Assembly: GCF_963924675.1 (NCBI RefSeq)
Contig: NC_089239.1
Coordinates: forward strand, 72,001-136,000
Length of the DNA stretch: 64,000 nt
Reading direction: 5' to 3'
DNA from: Phocoena phocoena
Lineage: Eukaryota > Chordata > Mammalia > Artiodactyla > Phocoenidae
The position numbers were made by a program, and so were the translations under genes. Below, one piece after another: positions 47,510-59,930 of this stretch (its first letter is position 1; each line of letters starts with the position of its first letter). The notes under the pieces are model-generated. The model made no database searches. It worked only from the letters and a program-made list of their open reading frames with translations, and was not told the DNA's origin.

Positions 47510-48012
47510 TTATCAAAACAACCATGTCATACCATGCCAGAAATACAGACATCAAACTCTGTTATAGAGGCCAAGCCCTAACCAGATCCAGTTCGCCCAC
47601 AGTGGGGATGCTAATCACCCTTGTAGGAGTCCACATACTACAAGAGGCACCATGGGAAAATTATATTCGGAGCCACTATGTCTTGGGTGCTGTGGATGAC
47701 CTGGATGTAGATGAAACAGTGGGATTCCTGAATTCTAGTTTTCCACATTCAAGCACCAAAAAACTGTTACAACTAAAAAATGAATTCAGTAAATCTTCAG
47801 GATACAAAAAGAAAAAGAAAAATCAATTCACAAAAATCATTTGTGATTCTATACACTGATAATGAACCATCAGAAAAAGAATTTTTTAAAAATCCCACTT
47901 ACAATTGCATCCAAAAAGATAACTAGGAGTAAATTTAACCAAGGACATGAAGGACCGGCACACTGAAAACTGGAAGACACTGATAGAGGAAACTGAACAG
48001 ACGAAAATAAAT
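47510..48012 (+). mobile_element. Old LINE-1 ORF2 piece, copy B
   Basis: Paralogue of 23230-23750, interrupted at its right end by the SINE pair. Confidence 0.75.
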
Positions 48013-48015
48013 GGA

Positions 48016-48212
48016 GGGGTTCCCTGGAGGTACAGTGGTTGACAGTCCGCCTGTCGATGCAGGGGACGTGGGTTCTTGCCCCGGTTTGGGAAGAGTCCAC
48101 ATGCCGTGGTGCGGCTGGGTCCGTGAGCCATGGCCGCTGAGCCTGCGCTCTGCAACGGCAGAGGCCACAGCAGAGAGAGGCCCGCATACCGAAAAAAAAC
48201 AAAACAAAACAA
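48016..48212 (+). mobile_element. CHR SINE 1, copy B
   Basis: Paralogue of the SINE at 23751-23962. It has lost about 15 bp between GAGCCTG and CGCTCTGCAACGG compared with A. It is followed by an A-rich tract and directly by the next SINE. Confidence 0.9.
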
Positions 48213-48431
48213 GGGCTTCTCTGGTGGTGCAGTGGTTGACAGTCCACCTGCTGATGCGGGGAACACGGCTTGGTTCCCCGGTCCGGGATGATCCCACATG
48301 CTGCGGAGCAGCCGGTTCCGTGAGACATGGCCACTGAGCCTGCATGTCCAGAGCCTGTGTTCCACAACGGGAGATGACACAACAGTGAGAGGCCCACGTA
48401 CCGCAAAAAAAAAAAAAAAAAAAAAAAAAAG
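48213..48431 (+). mobile_element. CHR SINE at the deletion junction, copy B
   Basis: The body matches A's SINE at 25209-25417 (CTGATGCGGGG, GGTTGGTTCCCCGG-like), but its left flank is the A-rich tail found before A's SINE at 23963. The left target-site duplicate is missing and the right one (GAAACAAGCTCAA) is present. This is the scar of a 1,246-bp deletion. Confidence 0.9.
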
Positions 48432-48903
48432 AAACAAGCTCAACATCATATACCATTAGGGAATTACAAATTAAAATCATGAACTATCACAGCACACCTA
48501 TTAGGACTGCTAAGCTCCAAAACTATGACAATACCAATTGCTAGAGGGTGAGGGAAAAAAGCAACTCTCCCTCATAGCTGGGGGGATGCACGTGCAGCCA
48601 CCTTGTAAGACAATTTGGCAGTTTTTCCAAAGCTAAACAAGTCTCACGTTGGCATCCAACAATCATACTTCCAGTATTTAGGCAACTGCTTTGAAAATCT
48701 ATGTTCAAATGCAAACAAGGATGCAATTATGAAGAGCAGCACTTCCATAATGGCTAAAAACTTGAAGAAATCAGGATATTCTTCAAAAGATGAATGCATA
48801 AGCAAATTGGGGTACATCCATGTCAAGGCGAGTAAAATATGCCACCCCAAAATATGTCTCTCTGGCATAAGGATTATTGGTCTGCTTTAAAAAAAACAAA
48901 AAA

Positions 48904-49243
48904 GTGGTTCACTGATGGCCAAGTGGTTAAGAGTGCGCCTGCCGATTCAGGGGACACAGTTTCGAGCCCTGGTCTGGGAAAATCCCACATGCCACAGATC
49001 AACTAAGCCTGTGAGCCACAACTACTGAGCCTGCGCTCTACAGCCCACGAGCCACAACTACTGAGCCCGTGTGCCACAACTACTGAAGCCCACACGCCTA
49101 GAGCCTCTGCTCCGTGACAAGAAAAGCCACCACAATGAGAAGTCCGCACACCGCAATGAAGAGTAGCCCCTGTTCGCCACAAGCAGAGAAAAGCCTGCAC
49201 GTAGCAACGAAGACCCAATGCAGCCAAAAATAATAAAATTTTT
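48904..49243 (+). mobile_element. Long CHR-type SINE, copy B
   Basis: Paralogue of 25892-26178, but keeps the full internal run of three ACAACTACTGA-type units. Confidence 0.85.
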
Positions 49244-49489
49244 AAAAAATCTCAGAAAACTGAGATTGCCGTCTTATGAAGGACATTTACAACAGAGAAA
49301 TCTCCATTAATAAGGGTATATCCCTCTTTGCACCAAAAATAGAAGGATAATTAAATCTTAAGTAACTCTTTTCAATGGGGAAGTCCTGACTTAAATGTGC
49401 AAACAGTCATACCCTTGTTTACTGTGCTTTGCATGATAACCTGCCATAACTGGCCTTCCCCACCTCCCCAGCATCTTTCTTCTGTTTTT

Positions 49490-49700
49490 AGCTGAAGACA
49501 GTATTTAAGGGGATGGTTTGTGTCATTTCAGGGCGTGACTCAGTTTCCCGTGGTATCCCCCCTGTATTCAGAAGGTATACATGTTATTAAACTTCGGCTT
49601 CTCTCCTGCTAATCTTTTATTACAGGGGCGGGGGGGGGGGGTACTCAACCAAGAACCTAGAAAGGTAGAGGGAAAATTGTTTTTCCTCCCATACACGTGC
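49490..49700 (+). mobile_element. LTR-like element, copy B
   Basis: Paralogue of 26380-26640. It has a 13-base G run at about 49629-49641 in place of GCAGGGGGGG in A. Confidence 0.45.
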
Positions 49701-51275
49701 AGTGGAATACTCCTCAGCAGAAAGGAATGCACCACCAGCCTATGGAAAGACATGGATAAATCTTCAGTATACACTGCTAAGGGAAAGGCTCCAGTCTGCG
49801 GAGGCTGCACACAGTATGACCCCATTTACGACATTCCGGGAAAGGCAAAGCTACGTAGATGATAAGCAGATCATGGGGTGGGGTTTCGAAGTAGTCCATG
49901 TGATACTCTAGGGTGGATACCTGTCACTATGCATTTGTCTAAGCCCACAGATGTGCATAGCCCAAGGGGCCAATCATAACCTATTCAAATTTAGTTACTT
50001 AGGATGTAGGAGTGTTGCAGGATGGAATACATAATGTCACAGAATCTAACTGTATTAGAAATAGATGGAAACAACTCACTGTAGGGGATGGGATAAAAGG
50101 TGCTGACCTAAGTCACCTTTGGAAATGAATGGAATCTGTAGACTAAAGGCAAAATGGACCGTATATAAACAGTGGGCTTTATTCTACGAAGTTCTTTCCA
50201 GGGTGTAGTAGCTAACAATTCTGAAACCTCTGCACATGTAACCTGGCAAGGAGCAATGCACAGATAAATGGCAGATGGTGGGAGCCAGGGAGCCAGCCAC
50301 AGCCTTGCTGTGGGAGTGGGAAGTTGCAGATAAGCAAGGGGAGAGTCTCTGCCCTCGTAATCCTAGACCTGGGCTTCCTGGGAGGATGTTGACTGGCCGG
50401 GGGAAACACACATCTTCATACTGGGAAGACCCTGCAGACATAGGAATTTCACACCCCATCTTTCCACCCATACCTGCTAGAAACATTCAGCCCTCCATAA
50501 TCAGTCAACATCTCACCCTCAGGCAGATAAAGGAGCATGAGGGTCTTGCTTACCCCTAAGCTGTCCCAGAATCCAGGCCCTGGGTGTGGAGCCAGGTTGG
50601 GGGTTCCTGGGCCTCTGTCCAGCAGGTGAGAGGAGGGAGGAAGACCGGTCCTGAGGACAGAGGTTCCCTCAAGTCTGTGAGCCCAGGAGCCCCGCTGGGG
50701 CTCATTCTCCGTGCGGATATGGGCGGTGCCTGCAGTGGTTCTCTGTTCCCCCTGGGCCCTTTGATGAAGCCATGGCAGCACTGGGCCCTGACATATCCTG
50801 GTTGTGTCTCAAACTCTGACACAGCAGTTTTACAAAGGAACAGGAGAATGGAGCTGAGCCCCTGACGGCCACTCCTTTCTGTCTCTCAGTTGCTTCTACC
50901 AGGACCGCAGTCACCTGCACATAGTCTGCTGTGACCTACCTGCCCCCATTGGCCTTTCCTCTCCCTCCCTGTGATGATTCCCGTGACATTTCCAGCCCTG
51001 ACCCCTCTCCCAGGCCAGATGCTTCTGTCCAGCCGCTGCACACCCATCTCACCTTGGGGGCTAACAGGCCCCTCAGAGGACTGGGCCCGCAGCTCCCCAC
51101 ACCCAGGAGCAGCCCCACCTTCCCAGGCTGCCGATCCCAGGCACCGGGTGTAACCGAGCAGGACCCTACTGGGCCTTCCCAGGACAGACCTCTCCCCCAC
51201 ATGCTCTGCTGTAGCTCCTCTCTGAAGTACCTGGATAACAGTACCTGATGCATGCTTCCTGAGTTGTTTTACAGA

Positions 51276-51627
51276 TGCTAAAACCACCACCAAGTGGAAG
51301 AAATTAACTACTTGATGATCATGAACAGGTAGCCCCGGAGCTTCTGGCGCCTAAGAATTTATAATGTTAACCGCCTGTTACCTCACCATCAACCAGAGAA
51401 TTGTGCACCAGCTGACCACATACCCTGCGACGCCCCTCCTTCACCTGGCCTTTAATATTGCTTTACTGAAATCCTTCAGGGAGCTTGGGGCTTTAGAGCA
51501 CAAGCCACCTGGCCTCCCTGTATTGGCACTTTTACAATTAAAGCTGCCCTTTCCTTCACCACACCCGGTGTCAGTAGACTGCCTTTACTGCACTCGGGCA
51601 AGACGACCCATGTTTTGTTCAGTAACA
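51276..51627 (+). mobile_element. Endogenous retroviral LTR-like element, copy B
   Basis: Paralogue of 28259-28610, identical length (352 bp), poly(A) signal ATTAAA at 51537-51542. Confidence 0.6.
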
Positions 51628-52046
51628 CTGGGGCCTCCCAGGCTCCCACCCTCCTTGTGCCCCAGTGGCTGTCATCTGCTCCTCCAGTCTTGTTGCAGCA
51701 AAAGTAGAAATGAAGTTTTCCTTCCCCTGAGAACAAGGAAAACAAAGGGAACAGAGAACAGGCTAGAGAAGAAACATAACCTGGCCTGAAAGTGTTCATC
51801 ACTCCTTGTTTTACTTTGTCACTAATCTGTAATAACTAGATTTGTACTTTTCAAAGCTAACCTCACTCCCTGACACTACGTAATTTACATTTAGCACCCA
51901 TCACCCCTGATTCTGTGAGTTACATCCCCTGCCTTTCACTCTCTAACCTTATTATGTCCAGCACTTACATTCTATATGCCCCTAATAACAACTCACCCCC
52001 TATAGCTTTTGCATTTCAGAAACGAGGTCACTGCCGATAAACCAGA

Positions 52047-52379
52047 GGCAAACATATGCAATTACCAGACTGCTGGACCCCAAGTACCAAGCGGCCTGAT
52101 GCCAGCTCTGACTGTTTTGAAATAATGCAAAGGAAAGGAAGAATGCAAGACCTTCACTACTTTTATCCTCATCCTATACGCCGGACTGCGAGAGCCCCAT
52201 GTATAAAATTTTTCCTGATTCTTAAGGAGGGGGGGGGGTGCCCAGTTCTTGAGGCGCTAGCTAGCTGTGTCTTCCCTTCTGCCTGGCAGAAACATAAAGC
52301 CATCTCTCTCTTTCTCCAAAACCCCTGTCTCCGTACTTCTGTTTGGCCTCGGTGCACAGGGAAGCCGAGATTTCGACAA
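52047..52379 (+). mobile_element. Second LTR-like element, copy B
   Basis: Paralogue of 29030-29362. The 224-codon frame at 52267-52941 spans it and the next LTR and has no domain. Confidence 0.4.
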
Positions 52380-52891
52380 CAGTCTGTGGCCAATTCCCAC
52401 ACTAACTCCCCCCTATGCCCACAGCCCTGGGCCAAGCCCGATCTGGTGCCTGGTTCCTCCATCAGGCCTGACAATGTTTCCTGCCCACATGGTGCATCTC
52501 ACATCCCACCCCAACCTGGTCTTTCTGAAGCATAAACGAGACAGACTCTCTCCAACCTGCAATCCCGCAAATGTTTCCCCACTTTCGCTAGGGTATCTGC
52601 CGGGAGAGACATCTGCCAAGGCCCTGAGAGTCCCCGGCATCCCCACTAGGCTGCTGGCTCCTGAGTTCCCTGACAATGAGCACCTCAGCAGCCGGGGCAA
52701 CATGGCAGAAAACCCCAGAACTGCTCACCTCAGGACTGGGCCAGCACTGCCACGGCCTGATCAGAGAGAGCAGAGAAGGGGTCCCCAGCTGGGACACAAA
52801 CTCTGCACGAGTGGCCTCTCCTTGAGCCATTACATCACCTCGTGTGACTTGAGGGAAGGAAGGACTGAAGCACACTTGGTTCCTAAGGAGG

Positions 52892-53255
52892 ATGGTATAG
52901 GCTCAGTCACGTCCCTCCAAATTCACATGCTGAATCCCTAAACCCCAGGACCCCAGGATCTGGCTGTATTTGGAGATGGGATTTTTAAAGAGGTGATCAA
53001 GGTAAAAATGAGGTCACTAGGGTGGATTCTAATCCAATAAGTTTGATGTCCTACAAGAAGAGATTAACTCACAGATAGGCACAAGGCGAGACCATGTGAG
53101 GACCTGGGGAGAAGAGCACCAAGGAAAGAGGCCTCGGGAGAAGCCAGCGTGCATGCTCCTTGATCTCCAACAGCATCCAGGACTGGGAGATAGGTCTGTT
53201 ACCCAAGCTGCCTTGTCTGTGCTATTTGCTACGGCGGTCCTGAGCAGACTCACAC
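52892..53255 (+). mobile_element. MaLR/MLT1-type solitary LTR, copy B
   Basis: Paralogue of 29875-30252 with several short deletions, for example around 53070-53120. Confidence 0.75.
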
Positions 53256-54477
53256 GCAGGGTTAACTAAGGGCTCAGACTGGACACAGCCCACTCTCCAT
53301 CCCCCTGTACGTGGGTTACAGGAACCCCAGGAACTGAGGAGGGGGTCCCTGAGGGGAGGCACAAGATAGAAGATGCTAGGCATTAACATGGCTGCATTCA
53401 TGTTAAACGTGCCTGAAGTCCAATCACACGAGATGCTTTTGTCCTGTATGTACATCGGCACCTTCAGTCTGAACTGCAGACCTTTGGCTTCACCAGCTCC
53501 ATTGAGAGCATTAACTTCACCTGCTGTGGACCGTCTCCTATAGGATTTCCAGAACCACAAAGCACTGAAGCTTCACAGGACCCAGTGTCTGTGCACTACC
53601 ATCCAGGTAAGACCCTCACAGCAGGGCCACGCAGCTGCCCATCAGAACCTATTTCCCTTTTTCCTGTTCACAGCTGCCCTGCACCTCCCAGCCTTCCCAC
53701 CCCTTCCAACTGGTGCGTAGTGTCTCGTGTTACCAAGGGAAACGGGTGGAGGTGGTGAGGGCCTTGGCCAGCCTGCATCCTATGACAGAGGGCATGAAGC
53801 CCAGCTGGTCACCTCACCCTGCTGGTTGGAGACCTCACCTGGAAGCAGGGAGGAGAAACAAGGGGGCCAGAGCCTGGGACCTGACACTCACCTGCCCTGG
53901 ACTCTCACAAGAAGGGGACAGACATACCTTGAGCTCCAGCCCAGTTTGGGGAGACACTTTGTTCCAGCAACAAACTTTGCCTTAAAAGCCAAGGTGCTTT
54001 ACAAAGCCCTCCCCAGCTGTCACAGAAAGTCAGGCTTCATCTTATCACACTTTTCTCAAACCCCAGCTCATGCTGAGACCACCTCTCAGGTGATGATGCT
54101 TCAGAGAAGCCCCTTGAAAAGATCCCTGGAGTTCAGCTCTCCCAGCCCTGCCTTCAGTTTAAGGGAGAAGTTTCCTTGACAAACCTTCTCAGTTTCCTTG
54201 ACAACCAAGCTTCACAATCTCCCAAACTCTTCTCCTTCAAACATTCCTATTCTAGGCTGAACGAGCCTAAAGAGACAGTGCTGTCATCACGTACCAGAAA
54301 CCGATTCCAAGCCCGTAGCTATTGGTTACAGGATGCTATTGATGATGAAATCCCACGAGAGCCAGCTTTCCAATATAACCATTTCTGGACTCGGCACTGG
54401 GTCCCTTTCCACGGACAGAGTGGAGTGGCTGTTTCCACGGACCCCGTGGTGGAAGAGCTCACCTAATGCAACCAGGA

Positions 54478-54855
54478 CAGGACCATATCTGGGAAAAGGG
54501 TCTTTCTATATGTAGTTAAAGAGCTCGAAGTGAGGTCATCCTGGGTTAGGGTGGTCTTCAATCCAACTGAGAGAGTCCTTATGAGAGACAAAAGAGGAGA
54601 AACACAGACACAGAGGAGAAGCCACATGAAGACAGAGCCAGAGACGGGAGGGATGCAGCCACAAGTCTGGGAATGCCTGGAGCCCCCAAAAGCTGGAAAA
54701 GGCAGGAAGAACCCTATCCTGGAGCCTTTGGAGAGACTTCTGTCCTGCAACACCTTGATCTCAGATGTCTGGTCTCCAGGACTGGGGGAGGATGAATTCC
54801 TCTTGTTTTGAACCACCCAGCTTGTGGTCCTTTGTTACAGAAGCCACAGAATGGT
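54478..54855 (+). mobile_element. MLT1-type solitary LTR, 5'-deleted, copy B
   Basis: Paralogue of 31598-32028. Its first 50 or so bases are lost in a deletion that joins ACCAGGAC to AGGACCATATCTGGG. Confidence 0.85.
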
Positions 54856-54949
54856 CACACAGACCCTGCTCTGTAGGATCCTGGAGTGCGGGCCTTATTA
54901 AAGGCCCACAGAGGCTGGGTTACAGAACCCTTACGGGCAGCATTGGGCC

Positions 54950-55313
54950 TCAGAAATACTAAAGCAGTGGCTGGACGCCAGAATGTTGAAGGGTCAGTCA
55001 GAAGCCCATCCCTAAGGGTGCCGGCTGCACACGGCCTCCCCAGGTTTTTACGCCTGTACCTGTTGGGGATAAGTATTTCCATCCTGATTCAGGACTTCTG
55101 ATGTCACCCTTCACGTTGCTAATTAAGAACCCACTAGTTATACAGATGAAAACCCTATCAGGGTACTTGCTCCAGTGATAAACAATTCTGAAGTTGGTCA
55201 GAGGTGGGGAATCGTCTCCCATGCAGCCAGCAGCTCCCCCCAAAGGGGTGTCCTCATTGCAAGGCTGGGGGACGGTGCCGAGGCGTCTGTGAGTAAACGT
55301 GAGCTGAGCCCCA
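54950..55313. other. 364-bp segment present only in copy B
   Basis: Absent from copy A at 32125/32126. The break lies at a GGCC that occurs at both ends (54946-54949 and 55314-55317). It contains no repeat I recognise. Whether B gained it or A lost it is not settled, although the short homology favours a deletion in A. Confidence 0.8.
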
Positions 55314-56341
55314 GGCCAGCTGCTGCTGAACTGTTAGCACCCTTCCCAGGTAAAACACCTGAATGTGTGCAAGGACTTGAATGCCTAGAGGAAAGGCTTG
55401 GAGTCACACCAGCCACAGCACGCAGGCCGAGTTGGTGCCTGCAGGCCAGCCAGGATGGTCCTGGCCCCGGGCACTCTTCTGGAATCTTTCCATTTCCCTG
55501 CCTCATGTACCCCTCCTGTCCCGGCCCCCACTGCGTTTTTCCTTCCTGACCTCTGCCCGGGGAGAAATTCCAGCAGAAGTTATGGGTGACACATCCTCTT
55601 CTTTAGCAGGTGGCAGCCCAGCAACTCCTGCAGAAAGTCCAGCAGAGACCCAGTCACACTGGGCCACCCATAGAGCCGTGGCTCCTCACTCCCTCCCAGC
55701 AGCCAGGCCCCGAAACTGCTGACAGGGCAGAGAATATGGTGTCAGGCACAGCTGCAGGGGCTCTTGCTGCCTGAAGGGGTGTTTATACGCAGGCACACCT
55801 GGGGAGGGCTGGCCGGCAGGGTCAAGCTGCCCGGGTCAGCCAATCCTCACCCCTCAGGGTCTCACAATTGCATTCTACCCAAATTCTAGCTCTCACATTC
55901 CTGCCCCAGTGCACCTGGGGTCGGGAGCAGCAGACCCAGGCTCTGTTCCGGCAGAAGCTCCCTCTCTGTGAACAGGTTCTCCCCACTCCCATTATCCTCA
56001 CTGGAGACTCAGGAAGCCACAGCATGGGGGCACCTCCAGCACCAGGACCCCACCCTAGGGAATCTCTCAAGAGCAGGGACAAGGCCTGCAGGCGGAGGGG
56101 AGGAGGGAACCTGCCTTTTCAGGATACCCAGGTCTAGAAAGCCTCCTACGCAGGAGGGCCTTGGACTCAGCTTAACTACCACCCAGGGTCTCCTTCCCCT
56201 CCCCTGGTAAGGGGGCCCTTCAGATTCCAGGGCCCCAAGATCCTCCCCACCGACTTCTGACCCCAACTGCAGAGTCGGGGACCCCCTCTGCGGCTTCTTT
56301 TTTCTAGCTCCCAGAATTCCCTGAATCTGTTATACCCAGGG

Positions 56342-57100
56342 TGTATTATGGCGAAGGATGCAAGTTAAAATCAGCGAGGACAGGGGGATGAGGAGGGTCC
56401 AGCTTCCTCGGCTGTGGCACCCAGGGAAGCCCACCCGAGTGCTGTGGTCCAGGGCTTATTGGGGTCTGTCACGTCATTGTGAGGACCACCATGTGCCTGA
56501 CCTTGTCCTCCAGCCCCTGGGGGACTCAGGAAGTCCCACCATGTATCACGCCGTCAGCACAGACCAGCCTGGAGCGAGACCCATGGAACAGCTCTGAAAG
56601 GAGGAAGATGGGGCAAGGACAGCTCGCTGGCTGCAGAGAAGGTGCTTATGACTGTCTGTGGCCCCCAGCCAGGCTCATAGCAAGCCTGAGAGCCTCAACG
56701 AAGGGAAAGAAAAGAGAGAGAGTATGGAGGAGAACAGTGGGGGAGGGGTCAATTCACCTCCAGGTGGCAAAACACAAGTGTCACAGCAGAGACTGGGGAG
56801 GAGAGGGGGTCAGGTGGGAGGAGCCGGTGAAGAAATACCTGGAGGACGCTTCCTCCCCTCTCCACTCGAGACAGGGCACACGGGGCGGGCGACAGTGTTT
56901 GCATCTACTCCCCTCACTAAGAATGTGCGCTTCAAGCTGGTCTTGGGAACACACCTCATTCTTCACTGTGACTGCAGGTTGGGTCTTCTCTGCCCACCTC
57001 CCCCTCACATTTCACTGTGCCCTGAAGTCTTCATTTTTTCAGGCAAACAGTCTGGCTCAGTGGGCAGAGCTGAGCACCTTGGAGGCAAATCCTGACTTAC
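56342..57100. other. Unrecognised right flank of copy B
   Basis: No gene supported. A 209-codon frame (56479-57108) and a 145-codon frame (56658-57095) overlap and have no domain. Confidence 0.45.
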
Positions 57101-57300
57101 AGGTGTAATATATATTCATATTAATAGCTTATTTATATTATTTATTTATTTTATTATAATAAAATAATACTGTATAAATATATGTACATATAATGTAAAT
57201 AAAATGTTAAATATGATATACTAATATTATTTTAATATAATAATATTATTAATATATCAATAATATATGTTCATATTAATCATACATAGGCTGATTTAGT
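57100..57300. repeat. AT-rich low-complexity tract
   Basis: About 200 bp of nearly pure A/T with TATTTA, TAATAT and ATAATA runs. Probably simple-sequence DNA; no coding or regulatory role is inferred. Confidence 0.8.
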
Positions 57301-57824
57301 TAGTGACATCCTTGGCAAGAAGAAAAGCGAAGCCTATAGAAATCAGAAGAACTGAGAACTTTGAAGATCTTTGAGAGAACTCCATGCCCAAGATGTAAAT
57401 GGAGAGAAGTATGTGAAGGGCTCCTGGCCAGGGCTGCTCACAGAGCTTTTCTAGGCACCCTGTTTACTGGGTCAAGAGTGAATAAGGGAGCCCCAGATGT
57501 CTGGATAAAAGCAGGAGCCTAGGGTCCAGGAGCCAGCCCCCATGGACAATGCCTGTCCTTCTTTCACCTTATTGCAGTGGCCCAGCCTGACCACGCATCA
57601 TCTCCTCACTTACACTCCTGTGAACAAACATTACCACTTCTCCTACACAATGAAGTGTGCGTGGTGCAGAATTGGCACCTTCAAAACAGTGACAAACATC
57701 TTAAAACTATAGAGAGAGGGAGAAGGAGAGATAGATGGACAAATAGGTAAGCATGCCACAGTTGTAGACTATAATTTAAAATTTATGAAAGTAGAAAGTA
57801 ATGTTAAAACTCTGTGGCTCTCAG
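57301..57824. other. Unrecognised sequence
   Basis: No gene or repeat family recognised. A short GAGAGAGGGAGAAGGAGAG purine tract lies near 57713-57731. Confidence 0.45.
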
Positions 57825-58036
57825 GCTTACCTGGTGGCGCAGTGGTTGAGAGTCCGCCTACCAATGCAGGGGATACGGGTTCGTGCCCCGGTCGGGGAAG
57901 ATCCCACATGCCGTGGAGCGGCTAGACCCCTGAGCCATGGCCGCTGAGCCTGTGCGTCCGGAGCCTGTGCTCCACAACGGGAGACGCCACAACAGTGAGA
58001 GGCCCGCGAACCGCAAAAAAAAAAAAAAAAAAAAAG
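57825..58036 (+). mobile_element. CHR SINE, near-consensus
   Basis: The cleanest SINE outside the duplicons. Pol III A box TGGCGCAGTGG at 57835-57845, B box GGTTCGTGCCC at 57878-57888, CCGCAAAAA tail. Target-site duplicates are AACTCTGTGGCTCTCAG (57808-57824) and AACTCTTTAGCTCTCAG (58037-58053), two mismatches. This subfamily sequence is the main basis for placing the DNA in a cetacean. Confidence 0.9.
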
Positions 58037-58053
58037 AACTCTTTAGCTCTCAG

Positions 58054-59930
58054 CTTTTATTTTTACAAATGCCTTCATTAAACAATTTATCAGTCATCTA
58101 AGTGCAGTAGATTCTAAATCATAAAATAGGATTTTAATTTTGAAGTACTGTAGTTTTCTACATTACCAGAATGTACCTTCAAATCATCCAATGTCTTCTT
58201 AACCAAAGCAGACATTTGTTGCATATTCAAAGACCCTGTCAGAATGTTCCCAGGATGGTAGGAAGGAGTTTCCTGGAACATTGTCTGCCCTTCCCCTGTT
58301 GCCAGAAGTAAGAGTGTTTATTAGTTTTGAGAGAGTTTGGTAAACTGGTTCAGCTCCTACACATGCAGAAATTGCTTGTTGACAAACATTCTCCACTAGG
58401 TTCAGCCTCCACTTGAATGTGCCCTAAATCCCGAACCACTAAGCAGGCCAAGGGCCTCGCTGTCCCATTACACCCTCTGCTTCCACCCACCAGAGTCATG
58501 GGCCCACAGGATGCAGAATAGACTGGACTCTCTAGGCCGCTCGTCTCCTCCTACCCTTCCCCACTCACAGGCCCAGAGAAACCAAGTTTCTTGCCCTGAT
58601 TTAAGGAGGAAGGAGATACAGAAACAGTGCCAGAAGAGGCACATGGGAGGGGCCCTTGCACTCCCAGAGAACCGTGGACTCGTCATGTACGTTTGGGTGG
58701 ACCATGGTAGCTGGAAGAGACTCAGGACCTGACACCTATGGGACTTCACCTGCTGTACAGACTCAGAAACCGTCTGTTGGCTGTGCGAGCTGAGGAACGG
58801 TGGGGGCACTTGGATGGACTGGAAGTAGAGGGGAGGGTTTTCCCTGTTGCAAAGCACAGACTGTGGTCTTTCTGGGCTGGAAATATTGACAGCTCAGCAC
58901 CTAATGGAGGGTGTTTGTTGGAGGGGTCCTGGTAGTAGAGTTTCTTAGGGAGGTGAGAGGAGATTCTGGGAGGATGCAAAACACCTCCGAGAGCCTTGGA
59001 CCACACACACAGCCTTCTGGCCCCAGTGGTGGCAGGTAGCAATTTCTTATTTTTAAAGCTGTTCCAGGTCAGGACAGCCGATTTCCCAGGGCCTGAACAG
59101 TGAGGAATACAGGTGGGTGTTGCTAACGATGAGCAGTGTCCCTGAGCACAGGACAGATGAGGGTTCCCGAGCAACCAGAACACAGGCTACTGAGTCAGCA
59201 AGACAGTCATGAAGGCGGTGAGGTAGACACCATGCTGGAACTCACAGCAATCTTTGCCCTTGAATAAACCCCCACAGGGGAGTGAAGTGTTGGAAGAGGG
59301 AAGGGAAGATGGAGGACTGTGCGGGGCAGGCACACAGGTGAGCGTGCTTGGAACACGTAGAACATCTTAGTTCCTTAGAGTGTTTTTATTGAGAAAATAA
59401 GGACAGGTACGTGGGGCAGCCCTGAAATATGGACGGTCTAGAAAGTCATTTATTTTTTTCTTGTCAAGCTTTACCTCTTCCGAGTAGAAAGAGAAAGAAA
59501 GGAAGGAAGGAAAGAAGAAAAGGATGACAAGAGATGTCCCTAAGTGTTCACTGGTTCTCCTCCATAGGGGCCTGGCAGGGACCTCAGCAGAATATGCCCT
59601 CAGGAGACCAGCACTGTACCTCATGTGACCCCAGGGTGACTGCAGCTCCCACGGCACTGCTTACTTGTCCCAAGCACAAGAACTTGCCTGGTGGCAGCTG
59701 ACCTCTTCACTAGAGTCTCTCAGTGTCCGGAGTTCTTTTTGCTACAATGAGGGACACTAATAGTGGGGTCATGGTCAGGATGGATGATGTTGGGGATTCC
59801 AAGGAAGGCCAGCATGGCTGGGCTTGTGTCCTCTGGGCCTACTGGCAGGTCCAGGCGAGTGGGGTAAGTTGGGGCCAGGCAGGGAAGCAGTACTCAATGT
59901 TAGTCAACTGTAGACTTTAAATGGTTAAAA
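58054..59930. other. Unrecognised sequence
   Basis: No gene or clear repeat. The frames at 58468-58857 and 58746-59183 are on the minus strand, short and without domains. A GAAAGAAAGGAAGGAAGG purine tract is near 59488-59520. Confidence 0.45.

Larger units (their letters stand above)
44303..56341. repeat. Segmental duplication, copy B
   Basis: Direct-orientation paralogue of copy A, with the same order of repeats throughout. It starts near AAAGACAGAGGATTGCAGG and ends near CTGAATCTGTTATACCCAGGG. Relative to A it lacks 1,246 bp of the SINE cluster region and about 180 bp at the second MLT1 LTR. It has 364 bp (54950-55313) that A lacks. No gene is supported. Confidence 0.95.

Noticed and set aside
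52267..52941. 224-codon frame in copy B
   Set aside because: It crosses an LTR-like element and the start of a MaLR LTR. In copy A the equivalent stretch is broken into shorter frames, as expected for noncoding DNA.
56479..57108. 209-codon frame right of copy B
   Set aside because: No domain, no splice or promoter context, and overlapped by another frame of 145 codons.
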